Below are positions 23,781 to 36,495 of a stretch of 64,000 nucleotides of DNA, piece by piece. Made by a program: the position numbers and the translations under genes. The stretch lies in contig ML682007.1 of assembly GCA_007922195.1 (NCBI GenBank), positions 14,686,954 to 14,750,953 on the forward strand, written 5' to 3'. Source of the stretch: Podocnemis expansa (taxonomy: Eukaryota; Chordata; Testudines; Podocnemididae). The notes under the pieces are model-generated. The model made no database searches. It had not been told where the DNA came from and saw only the letters and a program-made list of their open reading frames with translations. Numbering within the stretch: the stretch's first letter is position 1; each line of letters opens with the position of its first letter.

Positions 23781-25759
23781 GAAACTCTGTACTTGGGCTA
23801 GCTGTCCTTAAATGAATTACTATCCTGCCTCTGCTTCTCAAGATCTTTTTCCTCCAAGCTGTCTCTCCCACTATGCAAGATTGTCCCTTTGTGTCCTCCT
23901 GTGCTCAGTCTCTTCCAGGCTTTCCAGACCGGTTCCCATGACCTCTGCCCAGGCCTAGGTCACTACAGAAAGTCTCCTAGTAGTTCCTGCTACCCACTTC
24001 TAAATACTCCAGGAAGGTCTTCTTGCTCCCAAGAGGTCTACTCCCTTTTGAGCTTTACCAACTGACCCTATCCAGTCATGTGATCATTCTGCATGCCTCA
24101 GTTGTTATGCAGTTATTGCCTCACCTGAGCAAAAGAGTTAACATTTTCTCTGTTGAATTAACACAAAAGGGCTGCCCCTTTCAGAATACCACAGAGGTTT
24201 TAGAGATTAAAAGATACAGAACACAGAAGAATCATCACCACAGTTGCAGAGATGCAAATACTACACCAACTTTTTTGACCCCCCTCCAACATTAGAGAGA
24301 TTGTGTAATGAACAAAATGAAATCATAGGACTAGAAATCACCATGTTTTAGGCTGATAGAAAATCCTATTTGTCATCATTCCTAAAGACTCATAAAAATG
24401 TTATAGGATAAATGCTAATATTAAAACAATCACAAATACAATTCTAAGCAATTGAGCAGGAGAAGCTAAAATGTAGGAGCTGCGGGACTGAGAGACTAAG
24501 CTAACACCACAACTGTTGTCATCATATTAAAATGATCTCAGAGGACTGAATTATTAAACCAACTATGGTGCAAAATCAAAATCTTGTCATTTATAAAGGG
24601 AAAAAAAATGTTCCAGGCATACAGACAACTAGTTATGCATGAGTGTAGTACATACAAACCACAAAGTTAGAAGAGCCCCAAGAGAACCAATAATTCTTCA
24701 AATATAACGTATTCAATATATTCAAATGAAAAAACACCATCTTTAACCACACTCCCCAATCACTTATTTGCATATTTTTCTTTAGGGGGACTTTTTTTCA
24801 TCCTACCTAACTTTCATCTGTCATTTAGTGGCATGAAAGGCATTAATACAGACAAAAAACCATTGCCCAAATGGCTGTGAGCAACTGTAAACAGCAGGCA
24901 TTTGCTGCCATAAACAATTTAATTATAATTATTCTTTAGCAAATGGTTGCGTTCTGAATGTAGTCAGAATGTTTTCATCTTGTCCTGAAAAACTGTGAAA
25001 TTCTGCTAAACAACCAGTTCCTGACACCATATTAAAGATTTTCGTAATACATGTTAGGGAAACTGCTTGAAGTGAAAGTTCATTTTAACACCATTTAATT
25101 GTTTTGAACAAGGAAGGACCAGCTGGGGGACACAACTCCTTTGGCATTCTCCACTTGGCTTTGAATGTATCCCTGTATCCACAGCTCTATCAAGTTTCCA
25201 ACACACAACAGCCAAAGTTCCCTTACCACTGGCCCTGCTTTTTATTCTGACAGCTTTAGTCAAAACTTCACTGTGATTGGTCAGTGCTTGCCAATGAGAT
25301 CATGTCAGACCATTAGCCATGTTTGCTTCCCCCCTGAGCCCACCATCAGTGCTGTTCAAACTATTGGCCCTAAAGGTGCTGCTCAGTGGGAGACGTGTTC
25401 TAACTGAACTATCGTTTATAAAGTAAAATTTTCAGCAGGTAGAGAAAGCGGAAATAGAAAGAACCAACAAAGGAGAAAATTGAACAATCCAAGGGAGGGC
25501 TGCCACAGAGATCTCAACAGTGAGAGATTTGATGCACGGTGATAATTGGAAAGATTATCTGTATCAAAAAAGAGAAGATGCTGGAAAGTGATGAATCGTC
25601 CAGGAACTAGAGCCTGATTAAGCCAAATGCATTGATGAATCAGTCCTGTGCTATGCCCCAGCCAACCCACAAACCAGGAACTTGTGTGGTGACTTTTAGG
25701 GTAAGTACATAAACCACACAGAAGGAAGTGCAGTTTAATTTGCTCCATTCCACTTCAGG
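23781..25759. other. Unassigned; C/T-rich then AT-rich
   Basis: 23815-24060 is C/T-rich and may be an old repeat I cannot name. 24300-24980 is AT-rich and free of recognised repeats. No exon found. Confidence 0.3.
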
Positions 25760-25767
25760 GTTTGGAA

Positions 25768-26152
25768 CAGGGACGTATCTATGGATGGGCCAGGCCCACC
25801 TGCTTGGCCAGCCCACCCACCTTCCTGCTGCAGTGCCCTGCACCTCTATGAGCCTTTCACCAGGACCGTGGACCAGGCAGTGCCTGGTGCCCTCAGCAGC
25901 AGCACTGTGGGCAGACAGACACGGGTGGGCTGTTCTCGCCCATGCAGCTGTGACCCTGGGCACCCACTAAAGCCTTTGTGTGGCAGGGACTGTGCTGCCT
26001 GCTCCCATTCCTCCTCCTCTCAATGCTCCAGCTGCTAGACAACTGGAGTGTTGTCAGGAAGCTTCTGGTCACAGGACTGGAAGCAGAACTGGCTGGGCCC
26101 ACCCTGGAGAGTCAGGGGCCTGGCCAGAAAACAGGGGCTGGCTGCACCCCTG
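25768..26152. mobile_element. hAT-type element, 385 bp, perfect TSD
   Basis: A perfect 8-bp TSD GTTTGGAA flanks it (25760-25767 and 26153-26160). The ends are CAGGGACGTATCTATGG and the reverse complement of CAGGGGTGCAGCCAGCCCC. The right end matches the left end of the element at 46956. G/C-rich with no transposase. The dense cluster of frames on both strands at 25640-26314 is a composition artefact. Confidence 0.9.
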
Positions 26153-26322
26153 GTTTGGAACTTTCCCCTGCCTGATAGTTACAGACTCCTGAAGATCGAC
26201 TCTCACTTTAGCCTCACTCCAACCCTGCTCTGGGCTCCTAATTCTGAGGCTGATCCCTCTCCTCAGGTCTGACCAGTAGGCCTTCAAGGAAGCATTTACA
26301 AACATTTTAAGCAATTGCTAAG

Positions 26323-26420
26323 TCATAGACTTTATGGGCAGAAGGGACCCTCATGATCATCTGTGCAGATCACAGCATGGTCAGATGAATAGGAAACACC
26401 AGCCTGTGAAATTCACATCA
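26323..26420 (-). mobile_element. CR1 LINE 3' tail
   Basis: TCATAGACTTTATGGGCAGA, then AGGGACCCTCATGATCATCT, is the reverse-complement CR1 3' end in the form seen also at 55277. Confidence 0.75.
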
Positions 26421-27962
26421 AGAAAAATCTGCATATGTCCAGCCAAGAACTGGTTCCACTCTCATGGAGACAGACAGCTCGTTCTGAATCATGGTGATCT
26501 TCTTATCACAGCAATAGACACTGAATGGTCACCCCATGCAAATAACTTAGATTAACTAGATTGTTTACTAACCAGCATAGGTGCTGCAATCAGAATTTAA
26601 CATGATACTTCACTTCCTGGGCAGCCTTCGCATAAGATTTGAAAACACTTTATGCTGCATGCAGTACATTTCTGAGCAAGATTTCAATCACAAATCTTCT
26701 TTCTCCTTTCAAGGTTTGCAGCTTATTTGAAGACCATGATGACCTAGGAAGATGAAACCAAAGAAGAGGTTATTTAGAAGCCAGTGCATCATTGATCAAT
26801 GACAAGAGATAATTACACCTAGTCAGCAGTGAACCATTCTGGCTGCAAGCCAATATTCTTCCTCGGAGCCCTCAAAAGCCCATCAGGCTCCATTAAGCTC
26901 AATGGTAGAACATCAAAGAAGGCCTTTTACCCAGCAAGAAAATTGTTGGCCTCAGAAAGGATGAGGTAATGGTTTGATATAATAAGAGCACAATTTGCGC
27001 TCTTCTTACTCTCATCTCCATCGCGAAACAAGAGAGTGGCCATCTAAGTAAATTAAATTAGTACTATCATGGCCATGAGATCCTGAGCTATCTGTGTTTG
27101 CTCTCCTACACGCACAGAGTCGCCCCAAACAATTAGTTCAGATGAGTCAAAGATCACCGTGCTGCAAGGTACCCGTATAACACCACTACTTTTATTTTAA
27201 CCCCATTCTCAGGCGCAGGTCTCTGGAAGCTTTTGCAAGCTGCCAGTACTGGTTACACACATTGTGGGCAAAATCCTGGCTCCACTGAACACAGGATAAA
27301 AATCCCATGGACTGCAACAGTTCCATAATTGTGGAAGATGTCCTTTTGTGATTATGGCCAAATGCACACAGCGCTTTTGCCACATAATCTCATGTTGAAC
27401 AGAACATCCAGTTGTGCAGTAATGGACTATTCATCTTATCTATCCAGGTTTCTTCTATGTATGCAAATTGAGGGGCATCCCCCTTAATAAAGATCATTTA
27501 AAGAGATAATACAGGTAAAGTGCAATAATTCAATATATCTGAACACTAGCCTGCCAAAGTCCTGCCTGAACATGAGTAGTTTGGGTAAAGGATGCTTGAT
27601 TGCGCTGGTAACTACCTCATTTGTATAGACAGAATAATCAAATGGACTTGAAATTTGGCTGCATACCTTATGTAATGATCACCTGACTTGACTTATCAGT
27701 GCTGAAGAATGGGTGGGGATATTTGGATAATTCTTCTTTACTAAGAGGCAGAACGAACTAAGAGGTATTTTACCTTCTTCTACTATGTGCTCTGCAGTGT
27801 TATTCCAGTTACTGCAGAAGTGAAATGAGGATTTTACTGTTTATTTTATTTGTATTGTCTCAGCTTAGATGGAAACATTTTTCTTAGAACTGCTCCAAAA
27901 AGGAAAGCCAAAAGTTGGGACATGAAAACACCTATGAAATGGCAAAAATACTCCTGCTATTC
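26421..27962. other. Unassigned single-copy-like sequence
   Basis: No exon or repeat recognised. Confidence 0.3.
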
Positions 27963-28345
27963 ATTGAATCATAGAGTTGCAGGAGACCATGAGAGGTCAT
28001 TGAGTTCAGTCCCCTGCACTCACGGCAGGACCAAATACCATCTTAAACCATCCCCAGCAGGTGTTTGTCTAACCAGCTCTTTAAAAACTTTCAATGATGG
28101 AGATACTACAACCTCCCTAGGCAATTTATTCCACTGGTTAATCCCCCTGTCAGTTAGGAATTTTTCCTAATGTCCACCTCAAACCTCCCTTGCTATAATT
28201 TAACCCCACCGCTTCTTGTTCTATCATCAGTGATTAAGGAGAATAAATTTTTCTCCCTCCTTCTTGTAACAAACTTTTAGGTACTTGAAAACTGTTCCAA
28301 CCTTTTACGTGCTTGAAAACCATTCTAACATTCCCTTAGAAAGAC
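27963..28345 (-). mobile_element. CR1 LINE 3' region
   Basis: Starts ATTGAATCATAGAGTTGCAG (reverse complement of the CR1 terminus). It continues with blocks shared by sauropsid CR1 3' ends: gaccatgagaggtcattgag, aggaccaaataccatc, gatggagatactacaacctc, tccactggttaa, cttcttgttctatc. 5'-truncated. Confidence 0.85.
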
Positions 28346-30589
28346 CTTATAAATGAAAATGCAAATAGTGTATATTCTTATTGAGGTTGTAATTAATGTA
28401 TCTGGGAAGGGAATCAATATAAATTATTTTTGTACAGTGAACCTTTTGGAAAGTTAAGTCATTTAAAAAAAAACAACTAACTATATAAAAATAAAGAATA
28501 ATGATCAGGCCATATTTATGAATACAATACCAAGTTTATTGCCACAAAACTTACTGTGGTCCAAATTTTTGACAGCAGCCTCTATTTGGAGGCCCAACAT
28601 GTGTGCACTTGAATCTATTTTTAAAAGTAGCTGAGCTCTTGAAAAGCCAACCAACTTTAGAGGGGGCTGCTGGTGCTCAACACCTTTAAAAATCAGGTGG
28701 AATGTGTGTCAGGTTGGGCATCTGGATCTTGAGGAACCCCTAATTAGAGGCTGCCAAGGTTTGAGATGGAATTTGGCAAATCGTTCAAAAATTTGGCTAA
28801 AATATTATTTTAGGTTGGTCTAAATGCTCACACACAGGCCTGTGTTCACACTTGATCTGACTTTGTCAAGTGAAACCATAACTTATTCAATTCACGAGAG
28901 TTAATTTTTAGATGATGAAATAAGGACCCAATGACAGTCAATGGAAGTTGTGTTGGTCAGTTCAGCATGGCCAAGATCTCACCAGCAATGTGTGAACGAA
29001 GGACATGCTGTCTGCACCGCTTCAGAACTAAGCTTTTCTTTTGTTTTGGTTTCCTTCAGATTTACATGCTGCAGTTTCATTAAGTGAAACCCCACAAGTA
29101 GCATTTTGGATTCACAGCGGTGATACTGGAGATGAGATTCTAACTGCTAATGAGTTAGTAATGTATTTTATTACATTAAGTGATATTTGCAGATCAGTGA
29201 AGCAGCTGGTAAAAATCCTAAGGAAACATGATATTTCCTTTTCATTCTATGCAGAAGTCTTTGTAAAAGAAATGAGTGTATGTGCACGCGTGTGCACACA
29301 CATGCACACAATGGAATCCAAAAGGTGCTCAGTGGCACTTCCTATGTTTATTATACTTCTATTAATATTTTATTTTGACAAAATGCCATCATACTACTGC
29401 AGCAGGAAGCGTTAATGGTACTGTTCTATTGGCTGGTTATAGTGCAGTGAGACTTTAAAGAAAAAAACATGTATCTTGTCTCATGGTAAGTTTTTTTTTG
29501 CAAATTGTTTCTTTGCTTATTCTAGTGGGCAAACATGCTCTGCCCCGCCCTCCCCCCATGAGTCGTTAAAGTCTAAAAGTCATAGCAACAAAGTTTTCCA
29601 GCCTGGTACTTTGTTCATATGCATATGGCTCTCCAGCACTCTATAACATATTTGTCAAGAAAGGAACAACTAATATCAAAATTTCAAGCATCAACTTGCT
29701 TATTTTCCCACTAACTGACAAAATAGTGAGGTGGGGTTTTCCCTCTTGCATTTATGCCCTGATCCTAAGTCCAGCAAAATCATTTGAAAGACTCCCATTT
29801 GAATCAGGCCCTAAGCTCCATTTTGTAGTGTGCAACATTCAACTGTGTTTTGAACTTGTAACAAAGCAGTAATGGCAACTCTCTTTAGCAACACAACCAC
29901 TGAGCTCTGGAAGAAGTGGAAATTGTCAATAAGCAAGCAAAGAAACAAACTGTCTGTCATATGCTTGTTTTGTAGTGTGACACAGTCATACCTATTAAAT
30001 TCCTGTGTTCCTATTAAATTCTCAACCTATCATTATTAGTTGGCTTACGTCAGTTGTACATCTGCAATCCTTAATTTTGTAGCACTTAGGATCTCAATAA
30101 TTTATTTTTCAGCCAACTGCTGAAGTGACTCATCAACAGGAAACATGGCTTAAAAAAAAAAAAAGAACTTCAACAAAAAGATATATTTATGCTGGGGATG
30201 GGAGGTTGTAGGATTTGCTAGGAACATGATCAATTTTCAGAAAGAAGGCTGTTTACCTACATTTTCTCTGCTGCTATGGTAACGGAGTATTGTTGTTTTG
30301 TTTTTAATTAAACTTTTTAGCATACATCTCAGCCACAGTACTGGCTTTTTAATATATGAATATTAAAATGAACATATACTTTATATTCCACATTCTGCAT
30401 TTATTCACTGCGACATTCAGGGTTCTGTTCAGCTAACTAAGTCGTACATTTTCAACAGCATCCTGCTACACTTCAGAAAAGGCAGGGGAGACAGAGGAAA
30501 GCATTGAATTAACCCACTCCGTCCTCAAATTTGTATGTGCTTAGCTCAGACTACACATCTTCATTAATAATTACACTTCTCACTCATAT
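28346..30589. other. Unassigned, with a Z-DNA-type GT/CA tract
   Basis: About 28625-28695 resembles an old foldback repeat (gctggtgctcaacacctttaa). An alternating purine-pyrimidine stretch lies at 29280-29310 (GTGCACGCGTGTGCACACAC). The 124-codon frame at 29041-29415 has no recognisable domain, and part of it translates this tract, so I do not call it a gene. Confidence 0.35.
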
Positions 30590-30805
30590 GTAGCAGCAGC
30601 CAGTAATTACAAAACACCATGCAAATATTAATCCTCGCACCACCCTTGTGAGATAGCCAAGTGTAATCTTCAGTTTAGAGATGGGAGACTCATTACCAGA
30701 GGTTACATATATGTATTAAGCAACATAACCTACACAGTTGTTGTTACAGCCTGTACAAGAACTCAGGCGTTCCGACTTTTGATCTCCTGTAGTAACTACT
30801 AGACT
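30590..30805 (+). repeat. MIR-like SINE relic
   Basis: Order of blocks as in MIR: taatcctcgcaccacccttg, tgagatagccaagtgtaatc, cagtttagagatgggagact, then the 'aagaactcaggcgttccgac' 3' section. Well diverged. Confidence 0.6.
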
Positions 30806-30808
30806 GGG

Positions 30809-31000
30809 GGAACTTAACAATTGCCATTCTGAATCAGGTCAGCTGTCCATCTAGTTCAATATCCGACAATGCCCCGGACCAGAAGCTTCAGAAGGTGGTG
30901 TCAAACCCACAGTAGATAGATGTGAGATAATCTGCCCCAGTATCTGAGGTCTCCTTCTGATCTCTAATAGTCAGATATTGGCTTGGTAACTGGATATTCC
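30809..31000 (-). mobile_element. CR1-related LINE 3' end
   Basis: GCCATTCTGAATCAGGTCAG, then CTGTCCATCTAGTTCAATAT, is the reverse complement of the '..ggatgaacta..gacctggtc..tatggc' end found in plus orientation at about 59680-59745. Confidence 0.7.
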
Positions 31001-31003
31001 CAT

Positions 31004-31115
31004 GGGGCCAGATTTTAAAAGGTATTTAGGTGCCTAAAGATGCAGATATCCATCCAGTGATATTTTCAAAAGTGCCAGTGCAGCTAAGCCTTTGAAAATT
31101 CCACCAAGTGTCTAT
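31004..31115. repeat. Ancient foldback repeat (GATTTTAAAAGGTATTTAGGTG type)
   Basis: CCAGATTTTAAAAGGTATTT, then AGGTGCCTAAAGATGCAGAT, and an inverted tail (gatattttcaaaag, cctttgaaaattcc) form the pattern of an old palindromic repeat common in turtles and birds. Confidence 0.5.
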
Positions 31116-32546
31116 CTATATAAATAATTCTTGCTTTTCCTCATTAAAATGCTTTATTTTCCCAAGAAATTATTCTTGACAATATGTTCACTGCTATGTA
31201 TGAGATGATAAGACTGATATGAACGAAGATACCATCTTTGCAACAGTGTGCACAATCTATTACAGACAGACAAGGAAGCATGCACTGGGAAACTCAGATG
31301 ATGGTGAGAAGTTAGGTCTTGACCCTAAAATGGGATGTGTGTAGCTGGACCCTTGAGTCTGCACAGCATCCTACTGAAGTCAGTAGAGCCCTGAATAGAT
31401 GCAAAGGTCTGCCTGTGTGCAGAATTGGAGCATTAATAGCATTTTTTTAAAGATGTGATCATTGACAGCTTTTACATGAGGACATCGAACTTACATTAAT
31501 AAGCTAATAAGTTGCCATATGGCTACGATGACTATACTTTGTGTGTAAAGGTTAATTAAAACAGGTAGCAAAACTTACAATAGAATACTTGATTTAATTT
31601 ATATCACAAATTTTCTCTTAACATGTTGCATGCTATTCTGAAAGGAGTAAAAACCCCACCCTTAATTAAATAAATAAAACAACTTAATAAATTGGGCCAA
31701 TTACCCTTCCAAAGAATTCATTAGATCATCTCTACCAGCCATTATTATTCCTCCTTTTGGCAAAACCTGGCTTGAGTGTTGAAAAACAGGTCTTATACGG
31801 CCTCATGCTATAAAGTAACTGAGTAAATCTGAGTAAAGAATAATTGATTTTATTGATATATGATTCAGAATGACTGGGCCATTATGCTAATATTTTCTGT
31901 CCTATTTGATATTTTGTAGATTAGCAGAAGAACATGCAGTTACAACCACAGAAGATGGTGCTAACCATTTCCTCAGGCTCTTCTGTCCTCACTCCACTGT
32001 TTTTCATTTCTTTTTAATAAGCTTTATTGAAATGAAATTCCATTCACATTTGATAGATACTGTATTTCACAACTAAAACACATGGCAGTTGGAGGCAGAA
32101 AGTAGAGCACTCTCTGGGCCAATGTTTACTGCTACTGATTTGGCAACAGAGATGTTATGGGAAGAGGACCTTTGTGAATCTTTGCTCATGGCCATTCTTA
32201 ATGAGAAAGAGAAAAAATAATTTTGGTAAACAAAATCAACTACAGAATTGCAAAGACTAGTAAGTATTGGAAACCCACCAGAGAATTTCATGAAATCAGT
32301 CTATATTTGCTGAACTCAGAAGGATTTATTTAATCTGTCAGTAGAATACACTGTACATATAAGTCACAAATAAGCAAAACTGGGCAAATGCTATAACATT
32401 TTGCCATGAATATTCACTTAGAATGAAAGTTTGTTTCCCTTGTGTTTGTGCTCATTGGGTGTTTGTTTTTAGCAATTATCTTGATAAGCAAGTACACTGG
32501 CAAGGATGTTTGAAGAAACAAATGCTAAATGATCACAAAAAGAGTG
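31116..32546. other. Unassigned AT-rich sequence
   Basis: No gene or repeat recognised. Confidence 0.3.
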
Positions 32547-32554
32547 ACTTGAAC

Positions 32555-32910
32555 CAGGGGCATCACTAGCGCTGGGCACACAGGGCTCATGCTCCGAATC
32601 CCAGTGCCAGTGCCCCAGAATCCTGGCCCTCAGCCCCTGCTTCTCCTGGTCTCCTGCAGGAGATCTGGGGCCTGGCCGCCTGCGGTGGCTGCGGCCGCTT
32701 CCGGCCTCATCCTAGGTTGGGCCACATGCCGTGGCGGCTGATGCTCCCTGCCCTGTCCCCGGACAGGGATCCAGGGCCAGGCTGGTGGCAGCAGGCATCT
32801 GAGGCCAGGTTGGCCTGATCGCAGAACCGGGGCTGGGGGCATGGCCCACGGCCAGGGGGCAGGGCCAGGGCCCGTGTCCCGGGTCTTTCCCCGGGGCAGC
32901 ACTGCCCCTG
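32555..32910. mobile_element. hAT-type element, 356 bp, perfect TSD
   Basis: A perfect 8-bp TSD ACTTGAAC flanks it (32547-32554 and 32911-32918). The ends are CAGGGGCATCACTAGC and GGCAGCACTGCCCCTG. The interior is very G/C-rich, with repeated 'ggccaggctgg' phrases. The start (ggcatcactagcgctgggcac) matches that of the nested element at 53373. A minus-strand frame (32630-32977) crosses the boundary and is spurious. Confidence 0.9.
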
Positions 32911-32918
32911 ACTTGAAC

Positions 32919-33475
32919 TCGTGAATTTGATTTTCAGCTGTTATGGTCAAACAATTAAGGAACAGAAGCAATGCCATGTGATCTGCCTATCAAATCAAAA
33001 CTAACCAACTTAGTTTAAAGACAATCAATTGTCAAACTGTTAAAAAATGAACAAAATCCCACTCCAGTAAAATATACTTTATAGGAAGATCCCAGTGCCT
33101 TTGCGGGAGCCTCATCATGGTCTTCAGTGGGATCCCCCATACTGCAGAGATCTGCTCACACACCTTAAATCTTAGAACTGGTGTTAAAAACTCATCAAAA
33201 TTAAAGTCTCTCCATGGATAATTTGCAAGTGGAAGGAAGACTGAATTGTTGAAATAATTATGTGCTATGAATAGTTCACCCTAATCTATTGGGAACCTTT
33301 CTGTGACTTCGCTTTTAAAGATTTTCACAATGAAATGGTTAGTATTTTACTGGAAGTTAAGGCTTGAAATAGACCCACACTTAAAACAGTGCTCCAGTAC
33401 TGATGTCAACCCCCTGCCACCTTCTAGTGTTAATATTATTTCTACATTGGGGCTACCCATTAGACCAGTGGTTCT
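32919..33475. other. Unassigned
   Basis: No recognised feature. Confidence 0.3.
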
Positions 33476-33632
33476 CAGCCTTTTGCTGGTGTTGACACAC
33501 TTATCATAATCCAACAGGACACACTAGTCCACACCCCCTCCCCAGGCCAAATCCAGCCATCTCCCTGGGTCTCCGCAACACACTTACTGCTGTGTGTAAC
33601 GTGTCCCAGCACAGTGGCTTAGAACCCCAGTG
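33476..33632. mobile_element. hAT-type MITE (CAGTGGTTCTCAGCC)
   Basis: The left end CAGTGGTTCTCAGCC faces GGCTTAGAACCCCAGTG. The interior (ggacacactagtccac, gccatctccctgggtct) matches the element at 44944-45121. The flanks share only TTAGAC / CTAGAC, a worn TSD. Confidence 0.8.
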
Positions 33633-33649
33633 CTAGACCAAATTATTCA

Positions 33650-34300
33650 CTTTTCAGAGCTAAGTGTCATTCTCAGTCTTAACCTTAGTGCTGGAGGTGG
33701 GAGTTGTCCTGGGTTATCTGTTGCCTGGGACCACCTGCTGGCTCCAACCCTACCTGCAAGCCCTGTGCTCATCCACCATTTTGAATTTAAAATAAACCCT
33801 CATCCATCTCCTCCTTTCAACTCTACCCTATCCAAACTCTACATGCCTGTTTCAACCTTAAGTTTTTCCAAAAGCACTTCTTGGATCAAAATCCAGTCTT
33901 TGGATGGGGATCACCTGCTGACCCAACTATAACTCTGCCCTGGTGTCACCTCCTGACTCCAACTGTATTGCTGTGGTAGGGCCACCATCCTGCTGCATCT
34001 CCAGCCATATCTGTAGCCTGAGGTTAGGCGCCAGCCCAAACCCAATCCTTGCCCAAGCCATATCCTAGCTCCTGCCCTAACCCAGGGCAAATCCCAGCCC
34101 CAACCCTAGCACTAGCCTATGACCATTTGCCAGGTCCAACTCTACCACTAGCTCTTTGCATACCCTGGGTGTTGCACTAGACCTAGACCAGGGTTACTTC
34201 TCAGACCAAATGCAATATGCAGTTTGGAGCCACCTGCCAGCTGAAACATAATCTCACCAAGCCCTGTGGACAGTGGCTGGCCCACACCCCAGGCATGAGC
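33650..34300. repeat. Degenerate C-rich tandem region
   Basis: Variants of a 'gaccacctgctggctccaac' phrase recur irregularly, near 33728, 33908, 33943, 33980, 34120 and 34228. They are mixed with 'cagccccaaccct' and 'taacccag' phrases. The unit is roughly 30-40 bases with much divergence, so this may be an eroded minisatellite. No coding evidence. Confidence 0.4.
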
Positions 34301-36488
34301 TCATTTTTCAGTAGGACTCAGCTGTGCAGAACGGCATATAGAATACAATAGGCAATTCTGCTCTTATGCCTGCTGAAAACAAGCCAGCAGTCCCTCTTAA
34401 CCATGTATTTCCTATTTTACTCATCCTTGGTCTTAATTCAGCCCCCTTCTAGAGGCCCAGTCTCACAGTGCAAGACTGCATCGTTCATGTACAGATTGAG
34501 GAGTATGATCCCAGGGGCACTTTACTCAGCATCATCACCTTCCTTACTCTGCCAAAAGGTGTTTACCATTAGATCAGCCTTGCAAAATTCTACTCACCTG
34601 CTCAGCCTGGGTGAGTAATTTTTGGTTTTGTTTTTTTGCAGGTAAACATAATATTGTTCCCACAGCCTCATGTCTAGGACCTATGAGTAGCTTTTGTTTC
34701 TGGAATGGTTAATTTTCATGACAGTGCTTAAGTCTGCATCACAACCTGTCCCTAGTCATTTTAGAAGTTACTTATCCATTCTAGGATTGTGCCCTTCTGT
34801 CCTTTACTCACTGATTTTAAGGCTAGTAGACTAGTACTGATACAGGTATTACTTATTACATCAGTCTGTCTTGCCTCCTCCATGATATGCTATGGAAACT
34901 CCTAGCAGATTTGTCAGGTAAGATTTTCCTCTTTATTAGCAGAATTCTAGACTATATTTTAAAAATGAGCTGAAACAGCTGTTGTGTGACATCATCTTCT
35001 ATTAATTTCTGTAGACTAATTTACCACAGAATTCAATCCCTACTTGTGCATAGCTTCCTACCTTCCTTCCAGGTCTTTTTTTTTTTTTTTTTTTTTTAAG
35101 ATTGGGGTTTGGTATTTGCTCCCCTAGTCCCCCGATAAGCCTTGTTCTCTCCATATTATTAACTAAAGAGAGTAGATGATATGATCTGGATTTGTTTTAG
35201 ATGCACTTTTCCTTCTATTTCAGGAATGATTATGGCCTATGTATTAGTGATTTTCTGCAAGCATTTTCCCCTTTATTGCTGAGGACAACACTGGCATCAA
35301 AATAAGATTGCTGTGGGTTGAGAGTTTATGTTCGCTTGCTCCCCCCCACCTACCTTAAGTCATAACACGTTCTAGATTTAATATGGTATCGCTATTCTCA
35401 TTGTCAATGAGTATGAGGTCACAAACAGTAAATTATAACTTTCAGTGAAGATTAAGAGTGGAAATGGTGTTTCAAACTTGACTTTCCTTCTGGGCCAGTC
35501 CCTGGGATTTGTGTTGACTTCCCAGTATTGGCATCTCAGGAGCCCAATTCTAACTCTATATTGTTCCTTGACTGCTTGTATCACAGTCCCTTCTCTCATT
35601 AGTCTGGTTATTCTTGTTGTGATGTCTCTCATCTGGGCAATCCACTATTTGATTTTTTCCAGGTAATTACAAAAGGCCATACTAATCATTCTACTATGAA
35701 ATCTATCTTCAATCTCTTAAAATGCAGGACTCTACTTTGGTTGGTACACCACCAGACATCTTATTGGTGCTAAAGAAATAAGTACTAAAAATATCCTCTT
35801 CCTGCTTATAATTACTTTGGATTTCTAGATCCGAGCTGGAGAATTCCTTGGTATCCCAAAACTGTATTTGATTCTCTACAGCTGGTCTCTCATTTCAAGG
35901 TTTACAGTTCTGCAAGCCTATGACTCTGCCCACATATTTTGCCCTACAACTAAGTTGACCATTTATTTTCTTACTTTCCTGTCCACTGTCATTCAGCCCA
36001 ATACTTTGATCATTGTGTTTAGATCATCGCTTTTTCCTTCCCTTCCTGTGATGCATTCAAAGTCACTGAAGGACTCACTGATGACCACCCCTTCCGTCCA
36101 TTTTCCCTGTTACTCCTTAATGTTACCAATCCTCTTCCATTTTCTTTATGTGGTTCTTATGCATTTTTGTGCTCCATCAAACAATACATCAGGCCCTGAA
36201 TGCATAAAATCAGATTTTTAGTCATTATCTGGATCTAATTACCCACCTAGATACAATGTCATTACATTACAAACACAGTCACCTTTAAGGGGGTGCTTGC
36301 AGACACGTGCAGGCAGGCTCTTAAGATAAACCCAGATTCCAAAGTGCTACATCTCACAAAGAATGAACTTAATATGTAAATTCAGATATTCAATTAAATA
36401 GCCATCTGCACACAGATAGCCAGCAGAGAGTGGCCACGTACAGAATCCCTGAAACACAAACCCATCAAGCCAACAAAACATAGCACAA
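34301..36488. other. Unassigned pyrimidine-rich sequence with a T22 run
   Basis: The plus strand is T/C-rich through most of the stretch, including a T-run at 35076-35097. This could be the antisense of an A-rich retroelement. The frames at 35378-35632 (minus) and 35868-36221 (plus, 117 codons) show no domain I recognise. Confidence 0.35.
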
Positions 36489-36495
36489 GAAACTG

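Noticed and set aside
29041..29415. 124-codon frame as a possible gene
   Set aside because: No domain, no clear promoter or splice context, and part of it simply translates a GT/CA alternating tract.
34140..34260. Interstitial telomere sequence suggested by 'ccctaacccag' phrases
   Set aside because: The phrases are not in tandem TTAGGG register. They belong to the degenerate C-rich region.
35868..36221. 117-codon hydrophobic frame
   Set aside because: T-rich plus strand yields Phe/Leu/Ser-rich translations by composition. No domain or conserved motif seen.
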